From positions 581,001 to 645,000 of the forward strand of contig JAOTOM010005109.1 of assembly GCA_034440615.1 (NCBI GenBank): a stretch of DNA of 64,000 nt. The letters are read 5' to 3'. The notes below the pieces were generated by a model that did not search any database, was not told the DNA's origin, and was given only the letters and a program-made list of their open reading frames with translations. A program made the position numbers and the translations under genes. The stretch is from Ashinkailepas kermadecensis. Lineage: Eukaryota > Arthropoda > Thecostraca > Neolepadidae. Below, piece by piece: positions 36,730-49,329 of this stretch (position 1 is the stretch's first letter; each line of letters begins with the position of its first letter).

Positions 36730-38390
36730 TTCCACAGATGGAGAAGCATACCAAGCCACACACAACACAGCATACTAATGTATGAAGCACATCATTATTG
36801 TACGAATTTATTGCAGCAACGACATTCGCGCAAAACGTCTTTTGTTCTTTTGGTGCACGGAGCGTACGCACACTGGAAGCAAACTTTGCACTGAAAATTG
36901 ACTTTCAGAAAGATATAGCGCATGCAATGGAAATAAATCCTCCTAATGTACTATATTAGTCGGCTGTGAATTTGTTCGCGTACATCATGGTGAGTGGCGT
37001 GCATCTTCTGCGACATGGCTGCGCCGTATCAAAACAAATGTGATTTGTTTCGCTCCAGAACAGTGTCGGAGGGCGGATGCTGTGGCGTCACGCGGGAACA
37101 CAAATCCGCAGAGTAGCAAATGTGGGTAATCATCACGCCACCAGCACCTTTTAGTGGCAGGCATGCTTTGAGTTCTGTTATTTAATGTGCATTGTTTGGG
37201 GCTAGGGCACTCTGACATTTTCGCGCAACCCTTTTGTTCTGTTCTGATTTGTTCGGAAAACATTTGGTACATTCCAATTTTTAAGACTCCGAACCAAGAG
37301 ACGGAGCTACACCAACAGGAAAATGATGTCAATTCTGAACCTGGTACTGCATTTAAAAAGTAAACACTGATTTTCAGCCATATTAATGGTTCATTTTTAA
37401 AACCATTTACATTAGTTGTATGTTGTAGTGAATGGACAAATATTTATTCACAATGCAGTCCAAAATCATCCAGATAGACCAGTGTGATATCCGACATTTG
37501 CGCTTCTCAGCAATATTCCCTCACAATTTGTCATGCTTCCATTTACCAACAAGGGAAGGTAGGCACACATCAATGTGTGTTCTATTTGATTGAAATAACT
37601 AACGAAAAGCAAGTGCGTTGCAATATTGTCACATGGGAGGCCACAATTTGGAACAGCACCATTTGCCACGCTGGTCGATTGCTTACGAATTTTGTATTCT
37701 GCGATCGAACCAAAAACACGATCACTTGGATTAGTATGAATGATTGGAAAAGGCATACGCTGGGGCATCAATGGTATTAGCACAGTTTTGGGAGGGCGGA
37801 AATCGATTGGTGGAAGTCGTCCATACGGTCCAATGTTAAAATGACATTATTGAGGTGTGGTGAAGGCCGAGTCATCATCGGCGGGGAGGGGGGAAGCCCC
37901 ACAATTGCACTAAATTGACACCAATGGTGAAAAGTAGATACATCTGAGAAACTGCATGCGATGTGTACACAACTCCGCTTCAATGAGCGCTTGCCCCATG
38001 CAAGAAGCCACACCCCTACAGCATCGTTTGCAGATCACATGCGCAAATGGCATATCCACAACGAACTATCAGCTACATCCTTACAACAATACTCAGATGA
38101 CGTAAAGACGTGGCAGAGCTCGAGATAGCTGAAGGCATAGCTAGACAGCAAAGACCTTCGACTCACACTGAATATGCAAGTCTCATCTTGGAGTCCAACA
38201 AAGCCGCCCGATTTTTGGGTGGGTGGGCACTGTGGGCGAGAGAAGGCGAGCACACCACTCAGTCACTCAAAATCGTGACGTCATGCACGGCTCATCACAC
38301 GTGTGCAGATCAGCTATGCAATTAATCGTTACCGTCTGGTTCCTGCGTAGGTAGGCGGTGGGCTATTTTCCTCCTCTGCGACACCTAAGT
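36730..38390. other. Unannotated DNA
   Basis: No gene was recognised. Frames at 36985-37332 and 37466-37783 have no identifiable domain. Confidence 0.35.
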
Positions 38391-38394
38391 GTGG

Positions 38395-38875
38395 TCTGCT
38401 AAAAACGTCACCGCAGAGGTGTGGTTTTTATCAACCCGCCGCTGAAGTGTCAATATTCGGATAACCTGTCGCAGAAGTGTTAATATTTGGATAATCCATC
38501 TTGGAGACGTGCTTTGCGACCAACTCCCCTCTGAAGTGTAGTTATTCGAATAACCCGCCGCTGAAATGTTCATATTTGGATAACCCGTCGGCGAAGTGTT
38601 TGCATTTGGTTAACCCACTGTGGAGGTGTACTTTGTGACCAAACCCCCTCCGAAGTGCAGTTATTTGGATAACTCGACACTGAAGTATTGATATTTGGAT
38701 AACTCGTCGCTTGAGTTTTGTTATTTGTTCAGCCCGACCCTGAAGCGTTGCTATTTGGGTAGCACACGCCGAAGTGCTTTTATTTGGATAACTCGCAGCT
38801 GGCATGTGGTTGGCCGGACAGCCCGCAGCTGAAATGTTCTTATTTCGGCAACCCGCCACTTGTGAAGGTCAGTGG
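38395..38875. repeat. 30-bp diverged minisatellite, about 16 copies
   Basis: Units of the form GGATAACCCGCCGCTGAAGT plus a T-rich end recur every 30 bp. Every few units a variant ends in TTTGTGACCAA, hinting at a higher-order unit of about 120 bp. Confidence 0.88.
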
Positions 38876-39045
38876 GGTGCTGAACTCACTGCTCAAGTGT
38901 TTTCCTTTCAGCGCAGCTTCTTTTTCAGTGGCTCCCTCTTCATATTTCGGACACGTGATGCACAAGGCACAACTTCACACACAGGCGCGCCCAACTTCCG
39001 ATGCTCGGTCTGCCATTTCCTGTGGGCGTTCGAGCACGGTCTGTT

Positions 39046-39073
39046 GGCACCTCCTGCACCTGCAGGAGGTGCC
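39046..39073. repeat. Perfect 13-bp hairpin
   Basis: Arms GGCACCTCCTGCA and its exact complement are separated by CC. It lies in a GC-rich stretch. Confidence 0.9.
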
Positions 39074-39370
39074 GGAGGGCGGACAGTGACGTATTCGCAC
39101 CAGAAGACAGGCGCCGCACATGGCCACTTCCTGCGGCTATTCCGGACCGGACGGGGACGCGCCCGGTCGTCGCGCGTGCGTCCATTCCTGCGGCCCACTT
39201 TCGGGTCATCTGGGGGCCAGCCGGGGTTAATTAGCGACGCGTGGTCATTAGGCGGGCGGCGCTCTGTGGCCGAGCGTCACTCGCCACGGCTGTGGGCGGG
39301 CCGGCAGTTCAAGTGGTGCGGAACGAGTGGCCGTCGGGGGCGCGGGACGAGACCGAGCGCGGCCGACGAC

Positions 39371-39650
39371 GAGCGGGGACGACCAGCGGCCACACTGATC
39401 CCCGGCGGCCACGCAGAGCCGGAGCGGCAGACGGTGGAATGAGCGGGAACGACCAGCGGCCACACTGATCTCCGGCGGCCACGCCAAGCCGGAGCGGCAG
39501 ACGGTGGAATGAGCGGGGACGACCAGCGGCCACACTGATCCCCGGCGGCCACGCAGAGCCGGAGCGGCAGACGGTGGAATGAGCGGGGACGGCCAGCGGC
39601 CACACTGATCCCGGCGGCCACGCAGAGCCGGAGCGGCAGACGGTGGAATG
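39371..39650. repeat. 70-bp minisatellite, 4 copies
   Basis: Copies start with GAGCGGGGACGACCAGCGGC at 39371, 39441, 39511 and 39581. Open frames on both strands are repeat-driven. Confidence 0.95.
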
Positions 39651-39654
39651 TGGG

Positions 39655-40036
39655 GCTGGCTTAGGACGTAGCCGGCTGACAACCGCGTGCCGAGAAGGAT
39701 GTACACAAGCTGTGGCAGCCAGGTAGACGAATAACTGGCCAAATTACTTCCTTTTTATCCCGGAACTTGTCGGATGGGTTCTGCCCTCCTGTCCAATATT
39801 CGCGATATGTTGAAAACGCGTTGAGATATCTCCACGAAATGTTCGATTGCTGTCACTTGATTAATTATAGGCCTCTTACCGAAGGAAGAAACTATAAGGT
39901 CATGATGGGTCATGCGTAAGTGACGTCATAGTGACGTCATGTTTCTCTTTTTTTTTAAACGCATCGGTGCACACAAATTGACATAAAAGCCGAACGAATG
40001 AAGACATTTGATGCCTGTACACAGGACGCAAGAGAC
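39655..40036. other. Unannotated DNA with paired CRE-like sites
   Basis: No gene. Two TGACGTCA octamers lie at 39921-39928 and 39932-39939. Confidence 0.4.
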
Positions 40037-40277
40037 AACTAGTAGATAATGATAATAGTGTTTCTGGGATGACCCTTTAAAAAAAACAATTCATGAGCTT
40101 TCGGAGCTCTTAGCGGCTCCGTCGTCAGATTGTGTCAGATGGTCGTCACCATCAGAGGACGGAGCGGCTAAGCTCCGAAAGCTCATGAATTGTTTTAAAA
40201 AAGGGTCATCCCAGAAACACTATTATCATTATTAAAACCCTTTAATATGTCTCTGAAACATTTAACTAGTAGATAAT
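40037..40277. mobile_element. Foldback element with 14-bp flanking direct repeats
   Basis: AACTAGTAGATAAT occurs at 40037-40050 and 40264-40277 without mismatch, like a target duplication. Between them, about 80-bp imperfect inverted arms (40048-40129 and 40152-40230) enclose about 22 bp. Each arm contains a short stem, GGAGC...GCTCC, followed by GAAAGCTC; on minus the left arm also has CTGACGA before the stem. That order (CUGANGA, stem, GAAA) resembles a hammerhead ribozyme core as found in Penelope-like elements, with one extra base. There is no protein. It may be a Penelope-like terminal fragment or another foldback element. Confidence 0.6.
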
Positions 40278-40770
40278 TAACATGTGATGTCGTTGTTTTG
40301 TTGTAATATTCTACTTTTAAACATCGACATGTCAAAGTAAAAACACTGATAGAAAAACGCTCTATAATTGTTTTGCCCTGATTTTGAAAAATTCGAAAAA
40401 ATATATGACGGAGGGTTCAAGAAATTATTAAGAAATATGTCCATGCCAAATTGTAAGCAACAATCCATACAGATGGCAGAGTTATGTCCTGAAATGTACC
40501 AAAGTGTATACCACGTCAGCGCGGCGTGGTTCGGCAGCTGCGGGACGGCTATAATATGCACTAAAAACACAATTTCCTATCTTCTCTGAGACCCCACGTC
40601 ATGGCGCTATCGATAGCCATCTGCATTTTACAAATCAGCCCAGCTATTCCTAAGAGAAGCATGGAAAAATATTTGCCGCCTCTCCGGTCAATGGTGTGCG
40701 ACTGAGGAGAATGGTCATTGCAGGTCTAAGCTATAATGTGCTGCATTATTAACGCAGCTCACATACGGAT

Positions 40771-41222
40771 ATCATCACCATAGCAACCAACAACACCGAC
40801 CGTTGCTCCTGAGAGGCAATGCACCCATCTGGAGCATCGGCGGCCAAACGTCACAATACCATGGTACCATCACCATAGCAACCAATAACACCGACTGTTG
40901 TTCCTGAGAGGCAATGCACCCATCTGGAGCGTCGGCGGCCAAACGTCACAATACCATGGTACCATCACCATAGCAACCAATAACACCGACTGTTGTTCCT
41001 TAGAGGAAATGCACCCATCTGGAGCGTCGGCGGCCAAACGTCACAATACCATGGTACCATCACCATAGCAACCAATAACACCGACTGTTGTTCCTGAGAG
41101 GCAATGCACCCATCTGGAGCGTCGGCGGCCAAACGTCACAATACCATGGCACCATCACCATAGCAACCGATTCTGTTGCTCCTGAGATGCAATGCAGCCA
41201 TCTGGAGCGTCTGCGGCCAAAT
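40771..41222. repeat. 95-bp minisatellite, about 4.7 copies
   Basis: CATCACCATAGCAACCAATA recurs at about 95-bp spacing, with the inner string GCAATGCACCCATCTGGAGC. The last copy is shortened. Confidence 0.93.
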
Positions 41223-41469
41223 GAGCGCGGCGCGGCGGTATGCAGTGGCTCAGGTGGTCCTGACACCGGAGCCCGGCTGAGGGGCGGTCTGTCGGTCTGG
41301 GAGGCGGTCAGCGCCGCGTGTCGCCCCACCAGCCGCCTCTAATCAGCCGGCGGTGACTGATGACAGCACGTGCCGCTGGTGTCGCCCGACCAGTGGCCCG
41401 TGCAGGGGCACGCAGCCGAGATCCGGCACAGGCGCCGCCGCCAAAACACCGCTCACAGCCGCTGACACG

Positions 41470-43390
41470 TGCGGCGAGATACCGCCAGCTGACCGGCAGC
41501 TGACCGGCAGCGTGGGGCGGCGAGATACCGCCAGCTGACCGGCAGTGTGGGGCGGCGAGATACCGCCAGCTGACCGGCAGTGTGGGGCGGCGAGATACCG
41601 CCAGCTGACCGGCAGTGTGGGACGGCGAGATACCGCCAGCTGACCGGCAGTGTGGGGCGGCGAGATACCGCCAGCTGACCGGCAGTGTAGGACGGCGAGA
41701 TACCGCCAGCTGACCGGCAGCGTGGGACGGCGAGATACCGCCAGCTGACCGGCAGTGTAGGACGGCGAGATACCGCCAGCTGACCGGCAGCGTGGGGCGG
41801 CGAGATACCGCCAGCTGACCGGCAGCGTGGGGCGGCGAGATACCGCCAGCTGACCGGCAGTGTGGGACGGCGAGATACCGTCAGCTGACCGGCAGTGTGG
41901 GGCGGCGAGATACCGCCAGCTGACCGGCAGTGAGGGGACGGCGAGATACCGCCAGCTGACCGGCAGCGTGGGGCGGCGAGATACCGCAGCTGACCGGCAG
42001 TGTGGGCGGCGAGATACCGCCAGCTGACCGGCAGTGTGGGGCGGCGAGATACCGCCAGCTGACCGGCAGCGTGGGCGGCGAGATACCGCCAGCTGACCGG
42101 CAGGTGGGACGGCGAGATACCGCAGCTGACCGGCAGTGTGGGGCGGCGAGATACCGCCAGCTGACCGGCAGTGTGGGCGGCGAGATACCGCCAGCTGACC
42201 GGCAGCGTGGGGCGGCGAGATACCGCCAGCTGACCGGCAGTGTGGGGCGGCGAGATACCGCCAGCTGACCGGCAGCTGGGGCGGCGAGATACCGCCAGCT
42301 GACCGGCAGTGTGGGGCGGCAGATACCGCCAGCTGACCGGCAGCGTGGGGCGGCGAGATACCGCCAGCTGACCGGCAGTGTGGGGCGGCGAGATACCGCC
42401 AGCTGACCGGCAGCGTGGGGCGGCGAGATACCGCCAGCTGACCGGCAGTGTGGGGCGGCGAGATACCGCCAGCTGACCGGCAGCGTGGGGCGGCGAGATA
42501 CCGCCAGCTGACCGGCAGCTGACCGGCAGCGTGGGGCGGCGAGATACCGCCAGCTGACCGGCAGCGTGGGGCGGCAGATCCGCCAGCTGACCGGCAGTGT
42601 GGGACGGCAGATACCGTCAGCTGACCGGCAGTGTGGGGCGGCGAGATACCGCCAGCTGACCGGCAGTGTGGGGCGGCGAGATACCGCCAGCTGACCGGCA
42701 GTGTGGGACGGCGAGATACCGCCAGCTGACCGGCAGCGTGGGGCGGCGAGATACCGCCAGCTGACCGGCAGCGTGGGGCGGCGAGATACCGCCAGCTGAC
42801 CGGCAGTGTGGGGCGGCGAGATACCGCCAGCTGACCGGCAGTGTGGGGCGGCGAGATACCGCCAGCTGACCGGCAGCTGACCGGCAGCGTGGGGCGGCGA
42901 GATACCGCCAGCTGACCGGCAGTGTGGGGCGGCGAGATACCGCCAGCTGACCGGCAGTGTGGGGCGGCGAGATACCGCCAGCTGACCGGCAGTGTGGGGC
43001 GGCGAGATACCGTCAGCTGACCGGCAGTGTGGGACGGCGAGATACCGCCGGCTGACCGGCAGTGTGGGGCGGCGAGATACCGTCAGCTGACCGGCAGTGT
43101 GGGACGGCGAGATACCGCCAGCTGACCGGCAGTGTGGGGCGGCGAGATACCGCCAGCTGACCGGCAGTGTGGGGCGGCGAGATACCGCCAGCTGACCGGC
43201 AGTGTGGGGCGGCGAGATACCGCCGGCTGACCGGCAGTGTGGGGCGGCGAGATACCGCCAGCTGACCGGCAGTGTGGGGCGGCGAGATACCGCCGGCTGA
43301 CCGGCAGTGTGGGGCGGCGAGATACCGCCAGCTGACCGGCAGCGTGGGGCGGCGAGATACCGCCAGCTGACCGGCAGCGTGGGGCGCTGG
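41470..43390. repeat. 36-bp minisatellite, about 53 copies
   Basis: The unit is GCGGCGAGATACCGCCAGCT then GACCGGCAGTGTGGGG. Several copies have lost 1-2 bases (41980-42120 and 42270-42610), and three places carry a doubled GCTGACCGGCA. A 523-codon minus frame crosses it. Its phase survives only because indels compensate, and it shows no protein features. Confidence 0.97.
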
Positions 43391-43394
43391 GTGA

Positions 43395-44085
43395 GGTCGC
43401 TGGTCGACTGGCCAGCCTCCCAGACAAACGACCAGTAATCGCACAAAGTCACGGATGTTAAACAAGTACTTTATAATACCACTATATTTTACCATATGCC
43501 TACGGGGGAATTCATCAGAACTCTTGAAATCCATTATCAACTGTTTTAGCTGAAACCCTGAACTTGGTGACACGTTCTATTTATGTTTTTATCTTACTTA
43601 TGCTGCTTATGTTCATATCTCGTCAACAAAGGGCAGCTCATGACCCTTTTAAAAAGTTGTCATTCTGTTTTAAGTTCCGCCACCCAAGATCAGGTGACCA
43701 GGAGTGCCCCCTCATCGTACCCAACGACTGCAAGCACCTTACACACCATACAATATACAGTAAAGTCGCGGTACTCCCAGCTGAGAAATATAACACAAAT
43801 AAACAAGCATGCAAAGTGCCCCCCGGTGTTAGAGCAATACAACTAGCAATAAAGAATGCTGTAAGTAGTCATACCCAAAAGAGGCATGTGACTGGCCCTA
43901 GATTCATCCCAAAAAGAAGTTAAGGTCTAAACTAGAGTGTTAGTAGCTGGTTTGTGGCCAGATGGTAGTGAGTTTATTATTTCTACTTAGGCTCCTCCCA
44001 GAACTCCATCCAGCTAAGCATAAGCTTGCTGCTGGGTGGAGTGTGAGAGGAACTATGGTTGAGTGTTTTTCAACTTGCATACATG
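43395..44085. other. Unannotated DNA with a short open frame
   Basis: A 119-codon plus frame (43564-43923) starts with a hydrophobic stretch (IYVFILLMLLMFI) and ends in a basic tail. It is outside any array. I do not recognise it, and the overlapping frame at 43583-43846 is also open, so coding is doubtful. Confidence 0.25.
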
Positions 44086-44087
44086 GT

Positions 44088-44090
<3 letters not shown>

Positions 44091-44124
<34 letters not shown>

Positions 44125-44190
44125 TGCATACGCACACTCCCGCGCTCATGCATATGCACACACACACACACATACATATACACACACATG
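44091..44190. repeat. Interrupted (CA)n microsatellite
   Basis: Two CA tracts are separated by a GCATACGCACACTC-type spacer and a second short CATACATATA tract. Confidence 0.95.
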
Positions 44191-44236
44191 TATATTCCTC
44201 TGATATCCAACAGATATAGCGAGTGCATTAGAGTCA

Positions 44237-44713
44237 TTTAGTGTTTGCTCAAGAAGTATGTCTTAATGTGTTTTTTTAGAACAGTTTTATAATTTGGTAT
44301 CTCTGTATGCAGGAAATGTTTTGCTATGACAATATTCCAACGCTTAGGTCCAAAACATTCAATGGTGAAGGGACGACAATTTTTGTTTGAATAGCTGTGA
44401 TGGAAGTGGTTTTGTAATCTTGTGGAATATGGGGTATTCAGTGATTCCGTGAAAAGAGGTCGAATAGAATGAGGCAGCTGATTACAAATTATTATTATTT
44501 TTTTGCATAATAAGCAACCTCTGAAGTTTTGCTATATCCTGGACTTGTTACAATTTTGTATTTCTTAAAGATAGGATTCGCATTCTGAAGGGGAAATTCA
44601 ATTCGCATCAATCTTTTCTGAAGTAAGGATAATTTGTGTGTATGATTAGCATAGTTTGTACCCCAGAGACAATAGCAATAATTTATATATGGGATAATTA
44701 ATGTATTATACAA
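44237..44713 (-). mobile_element. LINE remnant, reverse transcriptase C-terminal part
   Basis: Minus-strand translation from 44713 gives a thumb-type block, LYNTLIIPYINYCYCLWG-like, followed by HTHKLSLLQKRLMRI. After a phase change near 44490 (T-rich tract) it continues with ICNQLPHSIRPLF, an FGPKRWNIV block and a final LKKHIKTYFLSKH. This order is typical of the 3' end of CR1/Jockey-type reverse transcriptases. No RNase H follows, so it is a different family from the copy at 26930-28990. The 5' part is missing and the copy is inactive. Confidence 0.85.
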
Positions 44714-44719
44714 TTTTAG

Positions 44720-45069
44720 GAGGTGCTTGGAGTGGGAGAGAGCACTGCTGGGACCTGTCCTAATATGCTACTGTTCTCCTTTGTTTTGTAATGTAGCTGG
44801 GACCTGCTCTGTAGCACAGCTGGGATCATCGGCGTAAGAAAAGGGGGTGGGGGTTGGCGAGCCTGTCCCATTATTTTGAGTGGGGGAGGAAGGGGAAGCA
44901 ATAGTACCTGCTCCTCCCCCCGCACACTGTTTCAGGTCTGTCTAAGTGAAAGACGAGCATGGTAGCCAAGGAATATTGTTTCAGATTGGAATGAAGTTGA
45001 GGAACGCGACGCTCCTTTGCATTGGAGTCGAGTCACTATACTGATGCAGAAAAAATCAAAATCAAACGC

Positions 45070-45070
<1 letters not shown>
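44720..45070. other. Unannotated DNA
   Basis: I see nothing beyond a G-rich stretch near 44840-44920. Confidence 0.35.
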
Positions 45071-45073
<3 letters not shown>

Positions 45074-45124
<51 letters not shown>

Positions 45125-45128
45125 TACT
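45074..45128. repeat. (AT)n microsatellite
   Basis: About 45 bp of perfect AT repeats is followed by ACACATATATAC. Confidence 0.97.
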
Positions 45129-45219
45129 CAACCCATATATCTCCAAGTAAATGTTAATTGCGGCTTAGTCAGCGAGTTTCATGTCTCGTAGCTTATTCAT
45201 CACGCAAAAACTCAAAATC

Positions 45220-46235
45220 GTTTCCTTTCCCCGGGTCATATTTCGTGACTACATCAGAGGCAGCCCCAGGAGCAAATAGAGGTACCTTGGATGGAGTTTT
45301 GCGAAAACTGACCAACAGGGTATGCATCGGAATATTTTCATTGTTTTACTGTTCAGGTTATTATAATTTGTAATTAAACTGCCTATACTACTTTGCTTAC
45401 CTACGGAAATGTTTAATTGGAACCTAATCATGTCAGAGGCAGATCTAGGGGAGGATCAATTGCAACAAGTAACCAGTGTTCCCAAAGTGATTTTCGTTGT
45501 CGTTGGACAGTTTGGAAGATGGAGCAAGACAACGGTAATAATGCATCGCAAGCAGTGGTTGAGCCATAATTGTCTCCATGGCAGATCAAGGGGATAACAA
45601 GAAGCATTCAGGACATACATGCATACGCCCTTTTAAAGGAAAAGGCGCCCCTTCGATACGAAAAGACGTCTTCAAATAGGCTCGAGTGCACTCCCCATTC
45701 TCACTGGCCTGGTCAATTAATTTTCCACCGAATGCAAATTTTCACTTAGCGAATTTCAAGGTTCAATGTCCAAGATCCGCCATTGGTCGCGATCCTTCCT
45801 AGTATCATTTCTTCATTACGCCTTTGATTAAAAACCTCCTGTAACCATTGATATAATGCAAGAATAACAAAACAATTGCTATTTGTGAAACTGGTTGCGA
45901 AGACGTACTAGCAATGAACGACAGACCATATTCCCCGTATTGGTTTCCTGACTGCGCCGCTGATGCTCCATTGGTATGTGTATGGATTTTACATGGTGTT
46001 TTGGACCACTAAGAGTAAATTACACCCCACCATGTACAATTTTAGCCATGTAGAACACGAACACGGCCCCAACTGGTTTTTATTACTTTTCCTCATTTTT
46101 TTGCCTCCTCACTTCGCCATTGTAAAACAATCCACATTTTGACATCATAAAAAAAATGTAGATTAGACCAGTATAATCCGCTTCAGCTATTTAGTTTTGA
46201 AATCGGTCCAATGGATTTAAAGATCTTTGGCGGGG
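45220..46235 (+). repeat. Dispersed repeat R3, copy 2
   Basis: This is collinear with 19480-20480. Its 3' half (45990-46140) also matches 46915-47090. Confidence 0.75.
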
Positions 46236-46239
46236 GAGG

Positions 46240-46910
46240 GGAGGGCGGAATCCGCCCTTCTCCCCTGCAGATTGAGGTGTAACAATGCCCTTTCATAATA
46301 GGGTTATCGCATTGAATAAACACATCGAATGCAGAACTAGACGGAGAAATGAAAAGAAACAAAGAACAGGAAATTAAAGTGATAGATGTTTCTTCCTCGA
46401 GATGCGCCGCCAAATCGCAAGTTTTAGGAATCTGTGTGCGGGTTTTTATTCCAGCATAAAGCATTTCATTAGCAACTTTGACACGCCAGGCAGTTCTCTG
46501 AGGAAGAATACAGTGAATGGTGTTGCAGGGTAGTACAACAAAGGTTGCATTGTGTGGATAGCAGTGCACGTTCTGTACGGATGTTGACAACTACACTCGC
46601 GGCAGTCCCGCTACATGGTCAGCTGACGCCCGAGTTGGGGGCACCTGGACATTGCGTGTCGGATGCTCACCAACACGCCGATATTCAGTCTTTAGGCGAT
46701 CATGAATGCAAAATAACACCTTGTCGAACCATAAACAACTAGTAACAACGGACTGGCCGTCATAACGCTGATTGGCGCCGCCCACCTCATGCATTCGTAA
46801 GCTTCACTGCTCGGGGTCACGGCAGTGCGGCGTTCCGAGCCCATCAAATACAGGTGTCTCGTATTCCATGTAACGTGGCCTACCCGAAATGGTGAAGTAG
46901 AGGTCAGCAC
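46240..46910. other. Unannotated DNA between R3 copies
   Basis: No recognisable gene. This block lies between two related R3 segments and could be a separate insertion. Confidence 0.35.
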
Positions 46911-46914
46911 TGGC

Positions 46915-47090
46915 CATATGGTGTATCCACGTGTATGGATATTAAATGATGCTTTGGATCATTAAGAGTAAATTACACTCCACCATGTACAATTTTAGCA
47001 ATGTAAAACACGAACATAGCTCGAAGTGGTTTTGATAACTTTTCCATATTTTTTCGCATCTTCACTTTACCATTGCAAAAAATTCGAGAG
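46915..47090 (+). repeat. Dispersed repeat R3, partial copy 3
   Basis: It matches 45970-46140, sharing AAGAGTAAATTACAC, CCACCATGTACAATTTTAGC and CATTG.AAAA. Similarity to copy 2 is higher than either has to copy 1. Confidence 0.75.
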
Positions 47091-47094
47091 GCAT

Positions 47095-47555
47095 CAAGCC
47101 CCGCAGTGCGATTTCTGTATCCCAAACAGGCTCCAAACCATCCCGATCATTCCCCGCCTTAACCACAAGGTATATGGGAGTGCAATGGATCCAATCGGGC
47201 TTTAAACGACTTGAGCCCCTCCTCGCAATTATTTTGGCAAAGTTACACCTCTAACTGTGTCACTCACACATATTCGATATTCCAAGGTGAACCTCGCGAT
47301 CCATAGCTGCAGTGCTTGATGGACTAGTTCCCAACATTTTGACATGCTGTATCTTCTGTTAAGAAAATTCTGAGCGCCGACAGCCTTGGCTGAGGGAGGG
47401 GGGAGGTGGGTGTCTCGGCGGACAAATCGGTGTTAATCACGTCATTTCTTCAGGAGAAGAGGCATGATTTAAGCATTCTGCTTGTGCGCCATTCCTGGCT
47501 CTCTGTTTGCACTATTTTCCTTGCTATGAGCTGAAGTAAAAGCTATAGATGCATA
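47095..47555. other. Unannotated DNA
   Basis: No gene or repeat is visible. Confidence 0.35.
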
Positions 47556-47558
47556 CTT

Positions 47559-47965
47559 GTGTGAGTGGGGTGGGGGCAGTTGGTAAGTTAATGTTGTGTG
47601 AGTGGGGTGGGGGCAGTTGGTAAGTTAATGTTGTGTGAGTGGGGTGGGGGCAGTTGGTAAGTTAATGTTGTGTGAGTGGGGTGGGGCCAGTTGGTAAGTT
47701 AATGTTGTGTAAGTGGGGTGGGGGCAGTTGGTAAGTTAATGTTGTGTGAGTGGGGTGGGGGCAGTTGGTAAGTTAATGTTGTGTGAGTGGGGTGGGGGCA
47801 GTTGGTAAGTTAATGTTGTGTGAGTGGGGTGGGGGCAGTTGGTAAGTTAATGTTGTGTGAGTGGGGTGGGGGCAGTTGGTAAGTTAATGTTGTGTGAGTG
47901 GGGTGGGGGCAGTTGGTAAGTTAATGTTGTGTGAGTGGGGTGGGGGCAGTTGGTAAGTTAATGTT
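47559..47965. repeat. 37-bp G-rich minisatellite, 11 copies
   Basis: Eleven copies run from 47559 at exact 37-bp spacing and are almost identical (GTGTGAGTGGGGTGGGGGCA, then GTTGGTAAGTTAATGTT). The G-runs on plus could form quadruplexes. Near-identity indicates recent expansion. Confidence 0.97.
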
Positions 47966-47969
47966 GGCA

Positions 47970-49325
47970 CCCTGCATCATCAAATGTTGAGCGACAGTGG
48001 CTTCGCTGACCTTGCTTTTCCAACGTCTTGTAACTGATGGAAGCGATTTGCGAATATATAATCGTCCCGCTCATTTTATCCCAGACAACAAATTGTGTTG
48101 TAGGAGGCACATGGCCGCGTGAAACTACGCACATGAAGAAGAACGACAAGGATAAATTCAAATCGCGCAACACCGCATTGAAAGCTTCATGTGCGATAGC
48201 AAAATGCACACAAAATCAACAGACAATACAATCACGAGGGGACGCGATGAAAGAGTTCTATGCCAGAAGTATGCTTATTACCGAACAATTCCAGGACCGA
48301 TCACTAATATAGACACCAAATTGTTCACTATACTCTCTCTGATTTTGATTTTAAAAAGGTGCATGGTGTTGTCTACGGCCTAGATTATGATTCTGACACT
48401 TTCTAGTTTCTAGGTCAAAATGGTCACGAGATGTAGGATAGTCAATTTTCGTGATCACGGAGAAAGTTCACCTCGAAAATCATAATCATTTTATCGGTAG
48501 CAATTAGCTTACCACCAATATATAATTTAAAGCGGAAGGTATGACCACAGTGCAAATGTGTGTGGTCTTCGTAAGTCAACATCTGACCCTGTGACACTTT
48601 GCAAAGTCAAATTTTAATATTATTCACTTTCAGCTGATGGGTGCCCGACCAATTGTTTATCTGATGACGTGATGCTTTTTTGTAAAGCCGAATCCATAAT
48701 GGGTCACAGAAGTCAAATATCAGGGCATGACATGAGCTACATCTAGTCCACCACCTAGTCCATCATCTAGTGCAGCAATGGCAAGCACAACAATTGCAAC
48801 TTGTTGGTGCCACGCAACAGACCCAGACAGAATTTCCTATCTTCTATAGGTATGTCTTATAATCTCCCATCTGTTCGGAGAGGCTCCAGCCCCTGAAACA
48901 CTGGTCCGAGCCTTATCTCCCCAGCGTATTGATGCTGAATTGTGACCGGACGAAATAATGCATGCTATCCTATGGCCTATAGGATAATTCCCTAAACTCC
49001 TTTTTCATATTACCCACGTTAACATTGCTGGCCGGAAATATGTTCTTGAATGCTTCACTTGTGGCAACCACCCATTAAGTGCAAATATGACTTTATGGTG
49101 AAATCTTATTTAGCGTCCCCTCCGTGATTATTGACCGATGCATGATAGACGAGGATTAAATAGATTATAATATAGACATTATAGATAATGGACACATAAC
49201 ACTGCATACCTATAAGATGATTAACCACTCACATTATCTACCTTTGAGCCGAAAGCTGAGTGAATCATTTCGGGTAGCCCTAGCATACGGCCATACAACT
49301 AGTGCAAGAAAGTTCCCCTTCCTCG
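47970..49325. other. Unannotated DNA
   Basis: No gene was recognised. Confidence 0.35.
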
Positions 49326-49329
49326 GACC

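Noticed and set aside
41881..43452. 523-codon minus-strand open frame
   Set aside because: A 36-bp unit repeated about 50 times keeps the frame open. Copies with 1-2 base losses shift phase, which selection on a protein would not allow.
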